Positions 1-11,765 of a DNA stretch of 64,000 bases are shown piece by piece. Position 1 is the stretch's first letter; each line of letters starts with the position of its first letter. Source of the DNA: Manis javanica (lineage: Eukaryota; Chordata; Mammalia; Pholidota; Manidae); assembly GCF_040802235.1 (NCBI RefSeq), contig NC_133164.1:114346302-114410301 (forward strand), written 5' to 3'. The notes under the pieces are model-generated. The model saw only the letters and a program-made list of their open reading frames with translations. It was not told the origin of the DNA and did no database searches. The translations under genes and the position numbers were made by a program.

Positions 1-1964
1 TACCTTCACTTAAGGTTATCTATCAAATTAGCTCTTTCAAAAAGGGTGCAAAAGGTAAGATTGCCCATAGCTCTACTATGAGCAGCAGAGGTTGAATGGG
101 CACCACGGCAAGGGGAGAGGCACTGAGTGAGGCCAACCTGGTCCAAGGTAAAACTGGGAGTCCCCACCTTCACCCCCACCCACATACACCCTCAGGCTCC
201 CAGGGCCTTCCTGCTGTGGGTCACATAAAGGATGTTTCGCAAGGATTTACAATCTATACAATTACATTTCTAAGATCACCAGTGCTTTAACTCAACCAAT
301 AATTTTGGGTGACTGTAAGAAATATTTCTTAGTAGGCGTCTTTCAACATGCCTGAATCACCTCTCTGCTTATTACCGAGGGAATGATTAACTAGGGGAAC
401 AAAGCTTCTCTGCAGTCAGGATTTAAATTGGGAAAGAATTTGAAATGCTGGAGTCAAACACTGAATGTCATAATATATTTAAAGTCAAGAAAAATTAAAT
501 GTAAAACTCCTGTGTTCAATTTTATTTTATTTCCATGCATTAGAAGAATAGGTCCCAAGTGTCTTACTCATAATAAGTGCTTAATAAACACCTGTTTATG
601 GAGAGGGAGAAATAGTGGAGAATGAGGACACTGTGGGAATCTTTACAAGTCTTTTGGGACAAGTGTATGTAGAGTCACCCACCCCCCTTCCTTCCTTGAA
701 AGTGAGAGGTGGCCTGATGACAGGCAGCTCTATCTACTTTGTGCTTACTTCAAGTTTTGCAGCCAGAGAGATGGTGCGGCCCACTGTGCTGAGGGCAGAG
801 GTCAGGCAGAGAGTCTGGAGTGGAAATAATTCCTTGCCTTTTCTGATAACCAAGCAGCCTGAGTGAGGAAAATAACCAAAGAATTCAAATGGTTTCCTTG
901 CTGGTTTCCATATAAAATGGAGAAAAATCCCTCATATTTTCCTCTTCTTAATGATTCTCTCTTACGACATTCAAAGATTGAGCTGAATGCTCAGAATTCC
1001 AGGTGCCAAAATGTGTTTTTTGATGACAATGCTGATGCTGAAGGGCAGTGAGGCAGCTCCAGGGGGGCCCGTTCATGCGGAGTCCCTGGATTTGGAAAGG
1101 TGTGTCCTATGATAGAGGAGATTACCAGGCAATCCCAGAGCTTGTATTCCCACTCGCCACTCTGTGCTGTAATCTCCACTAGAACCCAGCAGGGAAGAGT
1201 TGTTGTCTGTTTGAAGCCTCCAGTAGGAAAGAATGGAGTAGTGTAAAGTTGCTTTTTAACAAACATCAGACAGGTCTACATTTTAGCCACTTTTTCTTAG
1301 CTTTGAGCTAAAGTCTACCTCTTCATGTTCATTACTCTTTTACCAATTTTCTGTTCCTAAAAGGCACATACACAAAAATTATGTCCTTTTCCATGTGTAT
1401 TTTAAGAAAGTTATAATACCGTCTACCCTGTATCTACTGCCTCTTAATTCCATTTCTACTCTAGGGAATCACACAAAACATGTTAAAGGTACTCAACCGT
1501 TTAAATATTTGAAGAGTTGCAATATTTCTATCAGGTGTTCTCTGATGAAGGCCTTAGGAAACTATGGTTACACCTTTATTCAGTCAACATGAGTGTGGGA
1601 AGCATATTCATTCCTAGTGGAGAAAATGATACAGGCTACTGGAATCTCAAAGGGATTCTGTAAGCATCAAATCAGATAACATTTGTGAAAATAATTTAAC
1701 AATAATTATTATACGAACTTAGCCATTATCTTCATAAGCTCAGTGAATAACTAAAGATATAACCTGCTTGTAAATGATATTAAGATTCATTAAGTTATCC
1801 AAACAATCATTAATTCTTCATTCAACAAATTATTTATGAAGTTCCTACTATGCCTCACAACTGGGAATGCAAGACAGATGAGTAAGCCTGAATTGATTTT
1901 TAAACACATTTTAAAATCTCAGCTTGCCTTCCATCACAAGGATTATAAAGGCAAATACACACAT

Positions 1965-2006
<42 letters not shown>

Positions 2007-4081
2007 CTTTCCCTAACACTCTAATACTCAGACTCCTGCTAAGAGTATAAGACAGCTTTTGTCCTTCAAATTCACTTTCCTCTTTGAAATAATATCTTTT
2101 TTTAACAAATGAGGAACCAGACTTAGAAAAGAGAAACATGAGACGAATAATAGAAAGTTTACAAAAATGTAAAGAGCTAAACTTTTATAGCACGAGAGTG
2201 ATTTCATATGTCACTACTTGACCTTCGGAGTAGCATCCGAGTAGCCTTTGAAACGAGTTCTTTGTTTGCCACTGTAGGTGCATCACTTGAATAAATTAAC
2301 AAGAACCGCAAATTCTTTAAACACGAAGGTACCTGTAGTTCCTCCTTCCTTTTTATTTCTTTTATGGGAGTCTATCATCAGTCTGTGAGGACTACCATTT
2401 AAGGCAGTAAAACAGTATTTATTTGAGACACCTTTGAGTCTAGAATAGACATATGTCCAGTCAAATTCCTGCATATGCTGTTTTAAAATAATCACACTCA
2501 GGTCTGGGATGAGAGATGACAAAATGGAAACTCAAAAAGCAGAGGTAGAGACAGTTAGTCTTGAAGGGCTCTTCCCTTCCTGGAGCAGTAAGTGCAGAAG
2601 GGAAATTTTTCCCAAAATGATTTCCTAAGGAAACCCCAAACGCTGCCTGGACACTCGAAGGGCTGCACCCAGTGTCTGGACCAAAGTGAGTGCTCACAAA
2701 ATAAAAAAGTATCATTTTTTTTGGAAGGTGGCTTATCTTTATGAGTTTTATGGTTAAATGCTTTGCCATATTGGTAATTTCTAGGGAAAATGTGTAATGT
2801 ATACCTTAATTTGTCTAAGGCAGTCTGTAGCTTCCTAGAACGTGTCACCTTCCCACTGTCATCTATGGTGTGGCTCCTGATATTGCCCCAAATTCTTACT
2901 TATTACAAAATGTGGCAAAAACAGTTTTCCCTGATGCGAACTGTACTGACATGTCAGTATGAATATATGCTCTGGACCATCTTGTGGAGGAGACAGGCCA
3001 AGTTCTGGCCAGGGCATGGACCCTGTCAAGTTGTCCCTTACACCTGTGAGGTGACTATGACACATATATGGCACCTGCTCTCCACATATGATCATATTGT
3101 TGGACAACAGTTAGGTGAAAGGCAGAACTTTTGATATGTCCAAAGGGTGGAAGGAGTAGCCTTTGATTCCCCTTCTTCTGAGATTGCATGTCCCCATGCA
3201 CACCCAAGGCTCTCTTGTCTTACCTCAGTTGATACTCAAGTGCATGATATCACTGCCCCTTTTTTCAAGTATCTTTTAACTTCATCTTAGTGTGAGCAAG
3301 ATACAGGGGTTCACCCACACATTCAAGCACTTCTCTCTGAAATCAGCAAGTCCAGCTACAGTCAAGTCCACATGGCAAGTGGGATGTTTGCAGAGGAAGC
3401 CCATCCATTTCTCCCGGTGAGTTAAAATAACACATTTCCATAAGTAGGGTAGGAGTCTTTCCTCTCTGTCTTTCTTTAATTTATTCTAGCATTGTTTGTG
3501 CTATGAAAACTGTAGGAAAAGAGAAAAGATATATGTATGGACAGAGATACTGCTGTATAGAAAATGTACGATCTATTTTATATATATGCATTTTATTTCA
3601 TACAGAAAAAATAGGAGGGCTTAGTATTCTAATTTTCAGATGCTGATTTGTAATACATTTGAAGCAAAAAAAAAGCATAAATTTTACATAGTTTATAATT
3701 AAAAACAACACTGACAAAATTTGGATGTCAGTATTTAAAGAGGAATTGATATCTTGGAACCCCAGATTGAAGATAGTAATTTTCCTGAGCCTGATTATCC
3801 TAATTATGCAGTTATGAACAGAAGATGCACCATCAGAGGCTGAAAAGAAAGAGAAATGTCCTTGTTACTGAAATAACATCCTCTGGTAATTTGTTCATTT
3901 TACTTAACTCTGACTCAGACATGACAATGTATATTTTTATTAATTGGGCCGAGTCCTGCATAATGGTATTTAACCCATTTTTGCTTCCATTTATATATAA
4001 TTCCTACAATGTATGGTCTGAATGTGTTAAAGCCATAACTTATTTGCTGTCTTTTCTTTTTCTATACCCACTTTGTACAAG
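1..4081. other. Left-edge spacer with no recognisable exon
   Basis: I read this stretch on both strands for clade B serpin exons 2-4 (start Met, the FFSPWSIS block, the NRLYGEK-like block) and found no convincing match. It is AT-rich and contains one CA microsatellite. Open frames here are short and resemble no family I know. If the serpin starting at 4082 ever had exons 2-4, they lie left of the window or have decayed beyond recognition. Confidence 0.6.
1957..2005. repeat. (CA)n microsatellite
   Basis: An almost pure CA run of about 24 units, with one TG interruption near its left end. It is a typical mammalian dinucleotide repeat and likely to vary in length. Confidence 0.95.
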
Positions 4082-4196
4082 TATTTAGACTGTATTGAAC
4101 AATTATATAAACTGAAACCTGAAAGTGTGGATTTCAAAAATAATTTAGAAGAAGCCAGGATGCAGATTAGCTCATGGATTGAAAATAAGACCGAAG
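4082..4196 (+). pseudogene. Unassigned serpin, exon 5
   Basis: Encodes a 38-residue segment beginning YLDCIEQLYKL, ending in the first base of a Gly codon before GTAAGA. The family exon is 118 nt. Here the only usable AG leaves 115 nt, because the expected acceptor just before AAG TAT TTA reads AC. Using the AG inside the AAG codon drops one Lys and keeps phase 0. The preceding tract is T/C-rich. Confidence 0.75.
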
Positions 4197-4249
4197 GTAA
4201 GAGACGGAAGTCTATTTCTTTTTCTCCATCTTCTTCTTCCCTCCCTTTT

Positions 4250-4720
4250 CCTTTAGGCATAATTCACATTCAGTGAAATGCTCAGATCTTAAGTGTACTC
4301 ACCTTTGACCAATGGACATCAAGACACCCTAATGGATGTTTCCATCCCCTAAAAATGTCCTCCATGCCTGCGCCTGAGGTTAGTTTTGCAATTCTAAAAT
4401 TCCAAATAAATGGGCTAATACAGTATGCACTATTTTGTGTTCTGCTTTCTTCACTTGGCACATTATTTTTGAGATCTATTCATATTTTTGGATAAATCAG
4501 TGGTTTGTGCCTTTTATTGATGAGCATTCAACTGTATGAATACATCACAGTTTGTTTATCCATTCACCTGTATGTACATGTGTGGGTTGTTTTCTAGTTT
4601 TGGGTTATTATGGATAATGTTGCTATGGACATTCTTGTAAAAGGTTTTTCATGTATAAATCGATTCATTTCTCTTGTATAATTATTGTACATTACACCTG
4701 TGTGACATTTATTTTATAAC
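4250..4720 (-). mobile_element. Old LINE-1 3'-end fragment
   Basis: The + strand carries the reversed mammalian L1M 3' pattern: an AATTCAC-type segment, then 'gagatctattcat', 'gtttatccattcacctgt' and 'gttgctatggacattcttgt'. It is heavily mutated and sits in the intron after exon 5 of the decayed serpin. Limits are approximate. Confidence 0.55.
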
Positions 4721-4854
4721 CAGAAATTTGTACTCTTAACTGGGTAACTTAATCATTATATAAATTAGGTTTGTTAACTTCATCAGGATGCCTGATTTTA
4801 AAGATTCCTTTCTTGCCCTGTCTGTTAAATAGTGATAATAATAAATACTTAAGT

Positions 4855-5065
4855 GATATTCAGTCTGTGTCACAGGCTGTTCTGAGTATTTTTCATTGAC
4901 TACCTTGTTTAATTCCCTTTGAAGAGTATGAATTAGATACTCCTGTTATCCTGCTTTTACAGGTGAAGCAACTAAGCCTTGAAAGCTTAAATAACCCAGT
5001 CAAGGTCACACACTACTAAGTGACAGATCCTGAATTTGAGCTCCATTCCATGCTATCTATTCTAG
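4855..5065 (-). repeat. MIR SINE relic
   Basis: Resembles the reverse complement of the MIR core: a CTGTTCTGAGTATTTT region, then 'acaggtgaagcaactaag' and 'caaggtcacacactactaag'. It lies within an intron of the decayed serpin. Confidence 0.65.
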
Positions 5066-6350
5066 GCCATTCGGCCCCATGGGGAAAATGTGCATGAAGT
5101 CAGGTAATTTCTCACTCATGGAAATCTCATTGTGTAAACTGAGAACTAATTCATTAAAAAAAAAAAGTTGCATATAAATTATTGTGTAGACCAATCATAA
5201 TTTATTGAAAAATTTGGCCATATTAATAGTACTAGAATAAACATATTTTATAGACATACAGATTTTTAACAAAATCCTTATAAGTACTAGTTTTCTAATA
5301 TAGATATTTTTATAGGTGTCCTTATATAATATTGTTTTGTATTGGTGCAATCTGTTGGACTCTCAGGAGCGGGATCGCTTATAAAGAGTACTTATGTAAT
5401 TTAAATAAAAATTGTAGGAATGTTTTTGAAACAATCTGCAGTAATTCACACTTTCACCAGTAATATATTTAAAAAAAATACAGATTGTCCTGCCATCCTG
5501 CCTGTAATACATGTTAGATGTCATACATGTTACCAATGTTTTTGCAATTCTGATAATATAAAGTAATATTGTTTTCATTTTCATTTCACAGACTATTAGT
5601 TAACACAAACGTATTTCTACGTTTGTTAGACTTCTGGGCATTTCTCTCTTCATAACCTGTGCACATTTTTCTAGTGTGTTGCTTAACTCTCTCCTTGTTA
5701 ACCTGTCAAAACTGATCACATATTATCAATATTAAGTTATCATTTGTCTTTTAAATATTTCTACAAATCTATTTTTAATTAATTTGGAGTTCTATTTTTG
5801 CCATGTACATTTAAAATTTTGATAATCAAACATGAATATATTAACTTCTAGATGTCCAGAATTGTAGAAGAAAGTCCTCCTCACTGTAAGACTGCGTATG
5901 TAAATGTACATGTGGAAAATGCATTAGATTTTCTCAGAAGATTTTCATCATCCTTCCTTTTACATTTGAGTTTTTGTTCCATCTGGAATCCAAATTGTTA
6001 TTAGTGTTAAGAATTTTAATCAAAGCAGAGAAACAAAGACATATTAACAGCATAACATGCGTTAACAGAGTAAGACAAGAAAATTTCATCTTCAATTTTG
6101 TATGTTGCCACAATATAGGCAGGTAGTCTATACACTCACTTTGTCTTCTTCTGCATACTATATTCTTGATTTATGAAAGAATAATGAATGCTTTACATAT
6201 TTGCTTAAAAGTCTTTTTTGGCTTGTCTGAAGATACTGAGTGGCAATTATACCAGTTCTAAGATGGGTCAGAAACATAAGCAAAATCAGAGACAATAACT
6301 CATATTCTGTGGCTACCCTGGTGTGTTTTACTGTATTTCTTTTCTCAAAG

Positions 6351-6493
6351 GTGAAATCAAGGGTCTCTTGTCACCTAACATCCTGACATCTTCTGACCAG
6401 TTGGTGCTGGTTAATGCCATCTCCTTCAGGGGGACCTGGAAATATGCATTTCAGAAAGACCAAACCCAAACAATGGCTTTCCAGTTGGACGAG
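6351..6493 (+). pseudogene. Unassigned serpin, exon 6
   Basis: A 143-nt exon between a CTCAAAG acceptor and a GAG|GTAGTC donor, the same length and phases as SERPINB2 exon 6. It encodes EIKGLLSPN, then LVLVNAISFRGTW (family pattern LVNAxYFKGxW), then AFQLDE. The frame stays open past the donor to a second GT at 6529 in the context ACAG|GTAATT. That alternative end adds 35 nt. Confidence 0.8.
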
Positions 6494-8266
6494 GTAGTCT
6501 CATGTCAAAATTTGTTTTTCTCTTACAGGTAATTCTAAAAAATTTTGCCCTTAAAATATGCTAAATTATTTTGGGCCCTAGGTAGGTAAATTAATCTGTA
6601 AGAGACTCTCCTAACTACATACTCAACAAAGTGCAGATTGAGATTTATAAGATACTTGTTTGCTATTGAACCTTTCTTCTAAATTTGTCATAGCTTTTTT
6701 TAGCCCATTATTCCTATTCCTAAAAATAGGGAGGCTATTATCAAAAAGACAAGCATAACAAATGCTACCCTTCTACAACTACAGTTGTAAAATTAAAAAT
6801 GAATGTGAAGCATAAACCTCAAAAAGATGTAAAGTAGGTTTGGGCTTTGGGCTAAGCTTAACCATTATTAAGCAATTCATTTACTGCAAACTGGAAATTG
6901 AAGTCAAGTGATGGGGAATCACTAATAATACATCAATAATTATAATATCAAAAAAACTTTGGAACTAACAGGCAGGTCATTTGTAAAATGGCCATGACAT
7001 TTAGAAGCAAAGCAGAACCAGTAAACAAGATTCAAAATCAAAATAAAATGATCCAGGTGTGCTGTCCTAACTATCAAACTGCAACCAAAATAAGATGTCA
7101 TTTCATAAGAAACAATGGATCTGTATTTTGTAACATAAGATATCAGATGTATTTACTATATCAAATGTACCTCCAAAAATATCTTGACATTATTGGTCAA
7201 AGTTAAAATTTTTTATAGTCAACTGTAAAAACAAAAAGGGTTCTAAATGAGATTTTTTCACGAAAAATAGTGAACAACTTTAAGGGGAAAATAATCCTCC
7301 AGACAAACAGATTAATCACATCTGGAGGTATCTAGCCCTCTTTTTCCAAAGAACTTTGCCATCACATATTGAGATCATAAAACATATAGTGAAATGAGGT
7401 GAATTTTTACAGCTGTTATTTTTTTTAATGCAGATTCCAGGGCCACATTCCTGAAAATTCTGATTTGCAAGAAGTGTTTGAGTATTTGTATTTTTAAATA
7501 TAACATCTGTAGGTCCTTCCAAGGATCAGCCCAGCTATGGGAATGCAGTATAAGGAAAATGGAACGGCGATTTTATCAGGATTCATGGAGTGATACATCA
7601 GGGGTAAGCATATCCCAAAACAAGCAGATTTGCTAGAGGAAAGAGTTAATAAATCAGAATCTTTAATCTTACAGTAAAATCTGGTCCATGTGGTTTACAT
7701 ACACAATGAAGATATCTTTAGATTAACTAGCATTTCAAAGAGGAAAACATAAAATATGGTTAAGGACATTAAATTTCCTTAAAATGGCCTCAATGTGTGG
7801 GACTCAGTACTTAGTTACATTCTTAGCTATTTTGTAACGATTTTGTAATCTGCACCTCCGCACTGCCAATTAGTCCAGAATAGCCAGATTTTACTTGAGT
7901 TGGAGAGACTTCTAAATTATGTTCTTGAAAGGACCTATTTGACTTTTAAACAGTTATCTTGATATCTCATGCTGCATATTTCCTAGCTCTTTGAATTTAC
8001 TGATTCTGGCCATCAGAAAGTAGAGCTGAATCCAAACAGTACACAGAAAGGCAACCCTTTTGTTGTTCAGTAGCTGCTTCGTAGAGGCGCTATCCCTCCC
8101 TGTCAATCTGCACAGTCGTGATCAATCAGGTATTTCCGAGGAAAGACGGATGGATTTTTGTTTTGATCACTAAGTGTGGGTGATTTTGGAGGAGGAACAT
8201 AAACGTGAATTTCCAGTGCCTTAGAAAGGGATGGGCTTTGGCGTTTCACTGTGTCTACGTTTGCAG

Positions 8267-8402
8267 TACCAGAGCAAACCTGTACAAACGATGCTTGTAC
8301 TTCATAAAGGAGCCTCGGGGGCAGGTCCTTGAGATGCCTGACGCCCAGGATCACCTGAGCGTGGGCACCATCCTGCCTGGGGAGGGCGTCGGCCTGGGAC
8401 AG
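8267..8402 (+). pseudogene. Unassigned serpin, exon 7 with frame-disrupting deletion
   Basis: After the TTTGCAG acceptor, the phase-0 frame opens YQSKPVQTMLVLHK, equivalent to [14 protein letters not shown] in SERPINB2, and then runs into TGA. The rest of the exon is serpin-like in another frame: YFIKEPRGQVLEMP, then LPGEGVGLGQ up to GTAAAC. The exon is 29 nt shorter than in SERPINB2, and the missing bases fall just after the KPVQ motif. This is a real frame break under normal splicing. Confidence 0.75.
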
Positions 8403-9299
8403 GTAAACTGCCGGTGCTTTGCAGCCACAGGCCCAAGAAACCCTGTGCTGGAGAATTACGTGCAGAAAGTCAAGGATTTAAAATAACTGCTACACAGCTA
8501 CTTAGTGCAGGGTCACGTCCATTTAGAAAAAATAAGGAGGACCTCCAATAGCGTGAATGCCCACGAATTAAGCTGTGCTGCCTCTATGAGTAAAGTTTTT
8601 GGCTTTCAAGTGGCAGTCATGGGCATCTCCTCTGTCAGTCTTCACAGTTGTCTTCGTTGTTTTGCATGCAGTTGTTGTATATTACATATTGGCCCTCTTT
8701 TGGACCTGCACGGAACCAACTAAATCGATTTCCACCAACACCCAAAGCCCAAACAGGCAAACTCAACGCCCAGCCTTTTCCCTTGGCTCCTTTCTGGTAC
8801 TTTCCTTAGAGCCCCATGCACACGCTCCTGTTCCAGGGCAGGTCGTGTATTCTTGCTCTCAGCTTCGGTGTGGATCTACCCTCAGCAGCTTTCTTTAAAT
8901 AGCCGTCTTCCTTTCCTTCTGCTCTTTATGCGTCTCTCAAGTTCATGGTGCTTCCTTCCACCTGTTCACTGAGAAAAGCGGTTAGTGTTGGTGGCGTCCT
9001 TAGAGGCCAGATCTCTGGCTCCTCAGCCACTCCAGGCTTGTTAAAGTGGCTCAGACTCATTGTGACCATGGCTGAAAATCAAAATATCAGCTCTTATGTG
9101 CAACTACATCTCTATGTAAACAAATGTAGAACTAATACAATTCTCTATGGAAACAGGATGGAGAGTGACAGGGTTGGGAACATCTATTTCACATGGGGTG
9201 ACCCAGGGAAACCTCTCTGACAAGGAGAGACTCGAGTTATTGCTAGTGAATAATTATTAGTGCTAGATAGTATGATTATCATAAACGTCCTTTCCCATG

Positions 9300-9495
9300 G
9301 TTGGACAATGTGTGAGCACTGAATGTGTAGGTGGCAGAACTGGAATCTGACCATAATTTTATTACAGACTTGCTGTAAAACCATAGGACAGGCACTTACT
9401 TAATCTCTCCAAGTCTTATTTTATCCAGACCATGAAGAGATGAAAGTAGATGATTTCTAGGGTTCCTTTCAGCTCTTAAATTTGATGATCTTATG
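9300..9495 (+). repeat. MIR-type SINE relic
   Basis: Plus-strand MIR-like order: 'acttacttaatctctccaag', 'ttattttatccagaccatga', then 'tagggttcctttcagctct'. It lies in the intron between exons 7 and 8 of the decayed serpin. Confidence 0.5.
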
Positions 9496-10890
9496 AAAGG
9501 TCAATGAAATGGCATCCATCTAATATAGCATAATTACATTATCAACAGTTTGTGGTGTCCTTTATTACACTTGACCTGAGTCATAAAAATGGAACGTTTT
9601 GGAGTAATACTAAGATCTCCTGAAAAGGGATCCTAACAAAGATTTCTAAAAAGATACCTGGAAAAGTCAAATTCCAAAGCACCAGTACAATTTCATGATC
9701 TTAAAGAGAAAAGTGGGGGGAAATTAATTGGTCTTTATAGCCAATTTTTTCTCCTGTTATAATGCCCAACATTAATTCACCACCATGGATGAGAATAGTT
9801 ACCCCTGTTTCTAAAATGAGTATGAGTTGAAGGGAGAATATGGTGAATGTTAATTCTATGCAATTTTTTTTTTCTGCTTGAGATCGCATTAGTTAGAATC
9901 TGGTCTGCCTGTCTCCTGATAGATTCCATTCCTGAGAGAGTCTGAGTGAGTCATGGATCCCATGAACCTCTTCCCAGTAAGAACAGCCAGAATGAGAAGA
10001 AGCCAAAAAAGGTGCCAAATGGGGAAGGAATGAAGAAAAGGGCAGTGATACAGGGTGTATGCTTGTTGTATTGAAACAGCTGCTATAGGGAAGAAGGAAT
10101 GGACTAATTTTGTGTAGCTCCTAACGTGAGAACAAAACTAATAGGGAAGCAGATTTATGGTCAGGATGGCAAAGGCCTTTCTTACAAGCTGAGCTGTGCA
10201 ACTGTGGAGCCCGGCTGTATTATAAGGAAGTGGGACACTGACATCAAGCCTTCTCGAGTACATGCTGATGGGTGTCACAAATGTGGTAAGAGTGGCTCCT
10301 CTCAGTTCTCTTTCAAACTTAAGATTATTTGATTTTAATCATCTTACTTACTTTGACATAAGTCTCTATGGATGCCTGACTAATGGGAATTTTGTTTTAA
10401 ATTGAGGGGGAAAGATATATTTGGCCAGTCTAGAAATATAAATTCTGCTGTTAGTGGTGGAAAATCTCTGGTTCCAAAGATGTCTTTTAATGTGACCAAT
10501 AGAAAAGGGTAGGCACTTAACATAAAGTGTACCATTATAAAACAGAAGTTGTACAATTTAAAGAGGGATCATAAAAAGAATAGTAGAAATTCCCTATGAT
10601 GATAAATTTTCCCTTATTAGTTTTAATTCTCACTTGATTTTTATTCCAAGTGACTTTTGGATGGTGTGTGAAGGCATAAATTCCAGGGCTACATGCTTTG
10701 ACTGCAATTCTTGCACACAGCTGCACTTTCCCCACTTATTCTTGTAAATCTGCTTTCTAAAATGACAATAAAAAGTTATTTTACCTATTCATAACCTCAT
10801 ATCCAGCTCCTCGGGTGCTTCACATTTTTCTATAATTTTATTTTTGAAATAAAATTTTTCATGTTTTGCTTTCTGCTTTCATTCCCATAG

Positions 10891-11286
10891 GTTACCAAGG
10901 AAATCTCTTATGAGAAACTAAAAATCTGGATAGACTCAGCCAACACGAAAGACACAGCTGTGGCTCTGTACCTGTCCCGGCTCAGACCTGATGTGTGCCA
11001 TGAAGATGTAATTTCTATATTGGAAGCTTTGGGAATGACTGATGTCTTTGACCCCTCAAGGGCTAACCTGTCTGGCGTAAGTGCAGGAGGGGGCCTCATG
11101 GTCTCCAAGATAATCCAGAACGCCATGCTAGAGGTGGCTGAGTGTGGTTCAGAAACAATATTTACTAACCAAACAAGCAGAGTGGAGAATCTGGAAATCT
11201 TTACGGTGGATCGTCTTTTCCTATTTTTCATCCTACCCAAGGAAACAAAGACAATTCTCTTCTATGGCATAGTTTCTGCCCATTAA
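10891..11286 (+). pseudogene. Unassigned serpin, terminal exon 8 with degraded reactive loop
   Basis: A 396-nt open exon from CCCATAG|GTT to TAA. Family landmarks in order are EISYEKLKIW, ILEALGMTDVFDPSRANLSG, SAGGGLMVSKIIQNAMLEV, the loop, RLFLFFILP and TKTILFYG. Departures from inhibitory serpins: hinge P15-P9 reads GSETIFT instead of small residues. The loop from P15 to the Asp before the PFLF block is about 4 residues shorter than in SERPINB2 or SERPINB7. The His-Pro of the DHPF motif is lost, and the end reads GIVSAH instead of GRxSSP-like. No stop occurs across 131 codons, which fits either recent decay or a retained non-inhibitory role. Confidence 0.8.
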
Positions 11287-11608
11287 GGAAGGGAATGAGT
11301 TTATACCCAATTAACTGATTCTTCACATTAGCTGGATTTTATGAGCTTGTAGAAAACACTCAGGATAGATGCACCTGAAAAAGATAAACCATGCTACTTA
11401 GCAATTTATTTTTTACAGTTATTTTATAGAGAATACCCAACCCTTCTCTCCTTGGTTTGGTTTACATTGACTGAACAAGTGATAGCATGCTGTTAAATGT
11501 ACTTACTGAAAAAGGATGCTCAATACTATTTCTTTCTTAGGTAGACTTTATCCTAACTCAGAACCTTGTTTATAGGTCGCTAAAACTCAATATGCCTTTT
11601 ACCAAAAA

Positions 11609-11658
11609 ACATGGATGACTTAGTTCAGTTCTCACATGGATGACTTAATTCAATTCTC
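11609..11658. repeat. 25-bp perfect-length tandem duplication
   Basis: Two adjacent 25-bp units (11609-11633 and 11634-11658), each beginning ACATGGATGACTTA and ending TTCTC. They differ at only two bases. The duplication is local and lies about 320 bp after the decayed serpin stop codon. Confidence 0.9.
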
Positions 11659-11765
11659 ACCAAACCCCTGAGAGGTAGGGATTACTTTGCCATTTTTAAG
11701 GTGGAAAACCAAGATTGAGGCTTAGTAATTTAACACACAAACAGCAAGTGACAGATGGGATTTTC
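11640..11765 (-). repeat. MIR SINE relic
   Basis: Reversed MIR-like text: 'aacccctgagaggtaggga', 'gattgaggcttagtaattt' and 'acagcaagtgacagatggga'. It is degenerate. Confidence 0.5.

Larger units (their letters stand above)
4082..11286 (+). pseudogene. Unassigned clade B serpin, 3' half (exons 5-8), probably a decaying pseudogene
   Basis: Four exons match the last four exons of ov-serpins in order, phase and size: 4082-4196 (exon 5), 6351-6493 (exon 6, 143 nt as in SERPINB2), 8267-8402 (exon 7) and 10891-11286 (exon 8, ending in TAA). They encode recognisable family segments: SVDFKNNLEEAR and SSWIENKTEG, LVLVNAISFRGTW, QVLEMP, and MTDVFDPSRANLSGV and TKTILFYG. Decay is visible. Exon 7 is 136 nt against 165 in SERPINB2, so the normal splice pattern shifts frame and stops. 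The hinge that usually reads EEGTEAAA is ECGSETIF. The DHPFLFF block is DRLFLFF. Exons 2-4 were not found. SERPINB7 is the expected left neighbour of SERPINB2, and exon 5 shares about half its residues with my recollection of SERPINB7. The divergence is too great to call this a working orthologue. An extra serpin copy or a dying SERPINB7 are both possible. Confidence 0.75.

Noticed and set aside
3735-3870. Possible relic of exon 3 or 4 of the unassigned serpin (FKEELISWNP-like and APSEAEKKEK-like patches)
   Set aside because: The two patches resemble different exons, lie in different frames, include stops and are A-rich. The likeness to SERPINB10 EKKRK could be low-complexity chance.
7513-7600. 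Peptide-like stretch MGMQYKENGTAILSGFME as an additional serpin exon
   Set aside because: Clade B genes have no exon between 6 and 7. It lacks family motifs and proper junctions, and the true exon 7 is at 8267-8402.
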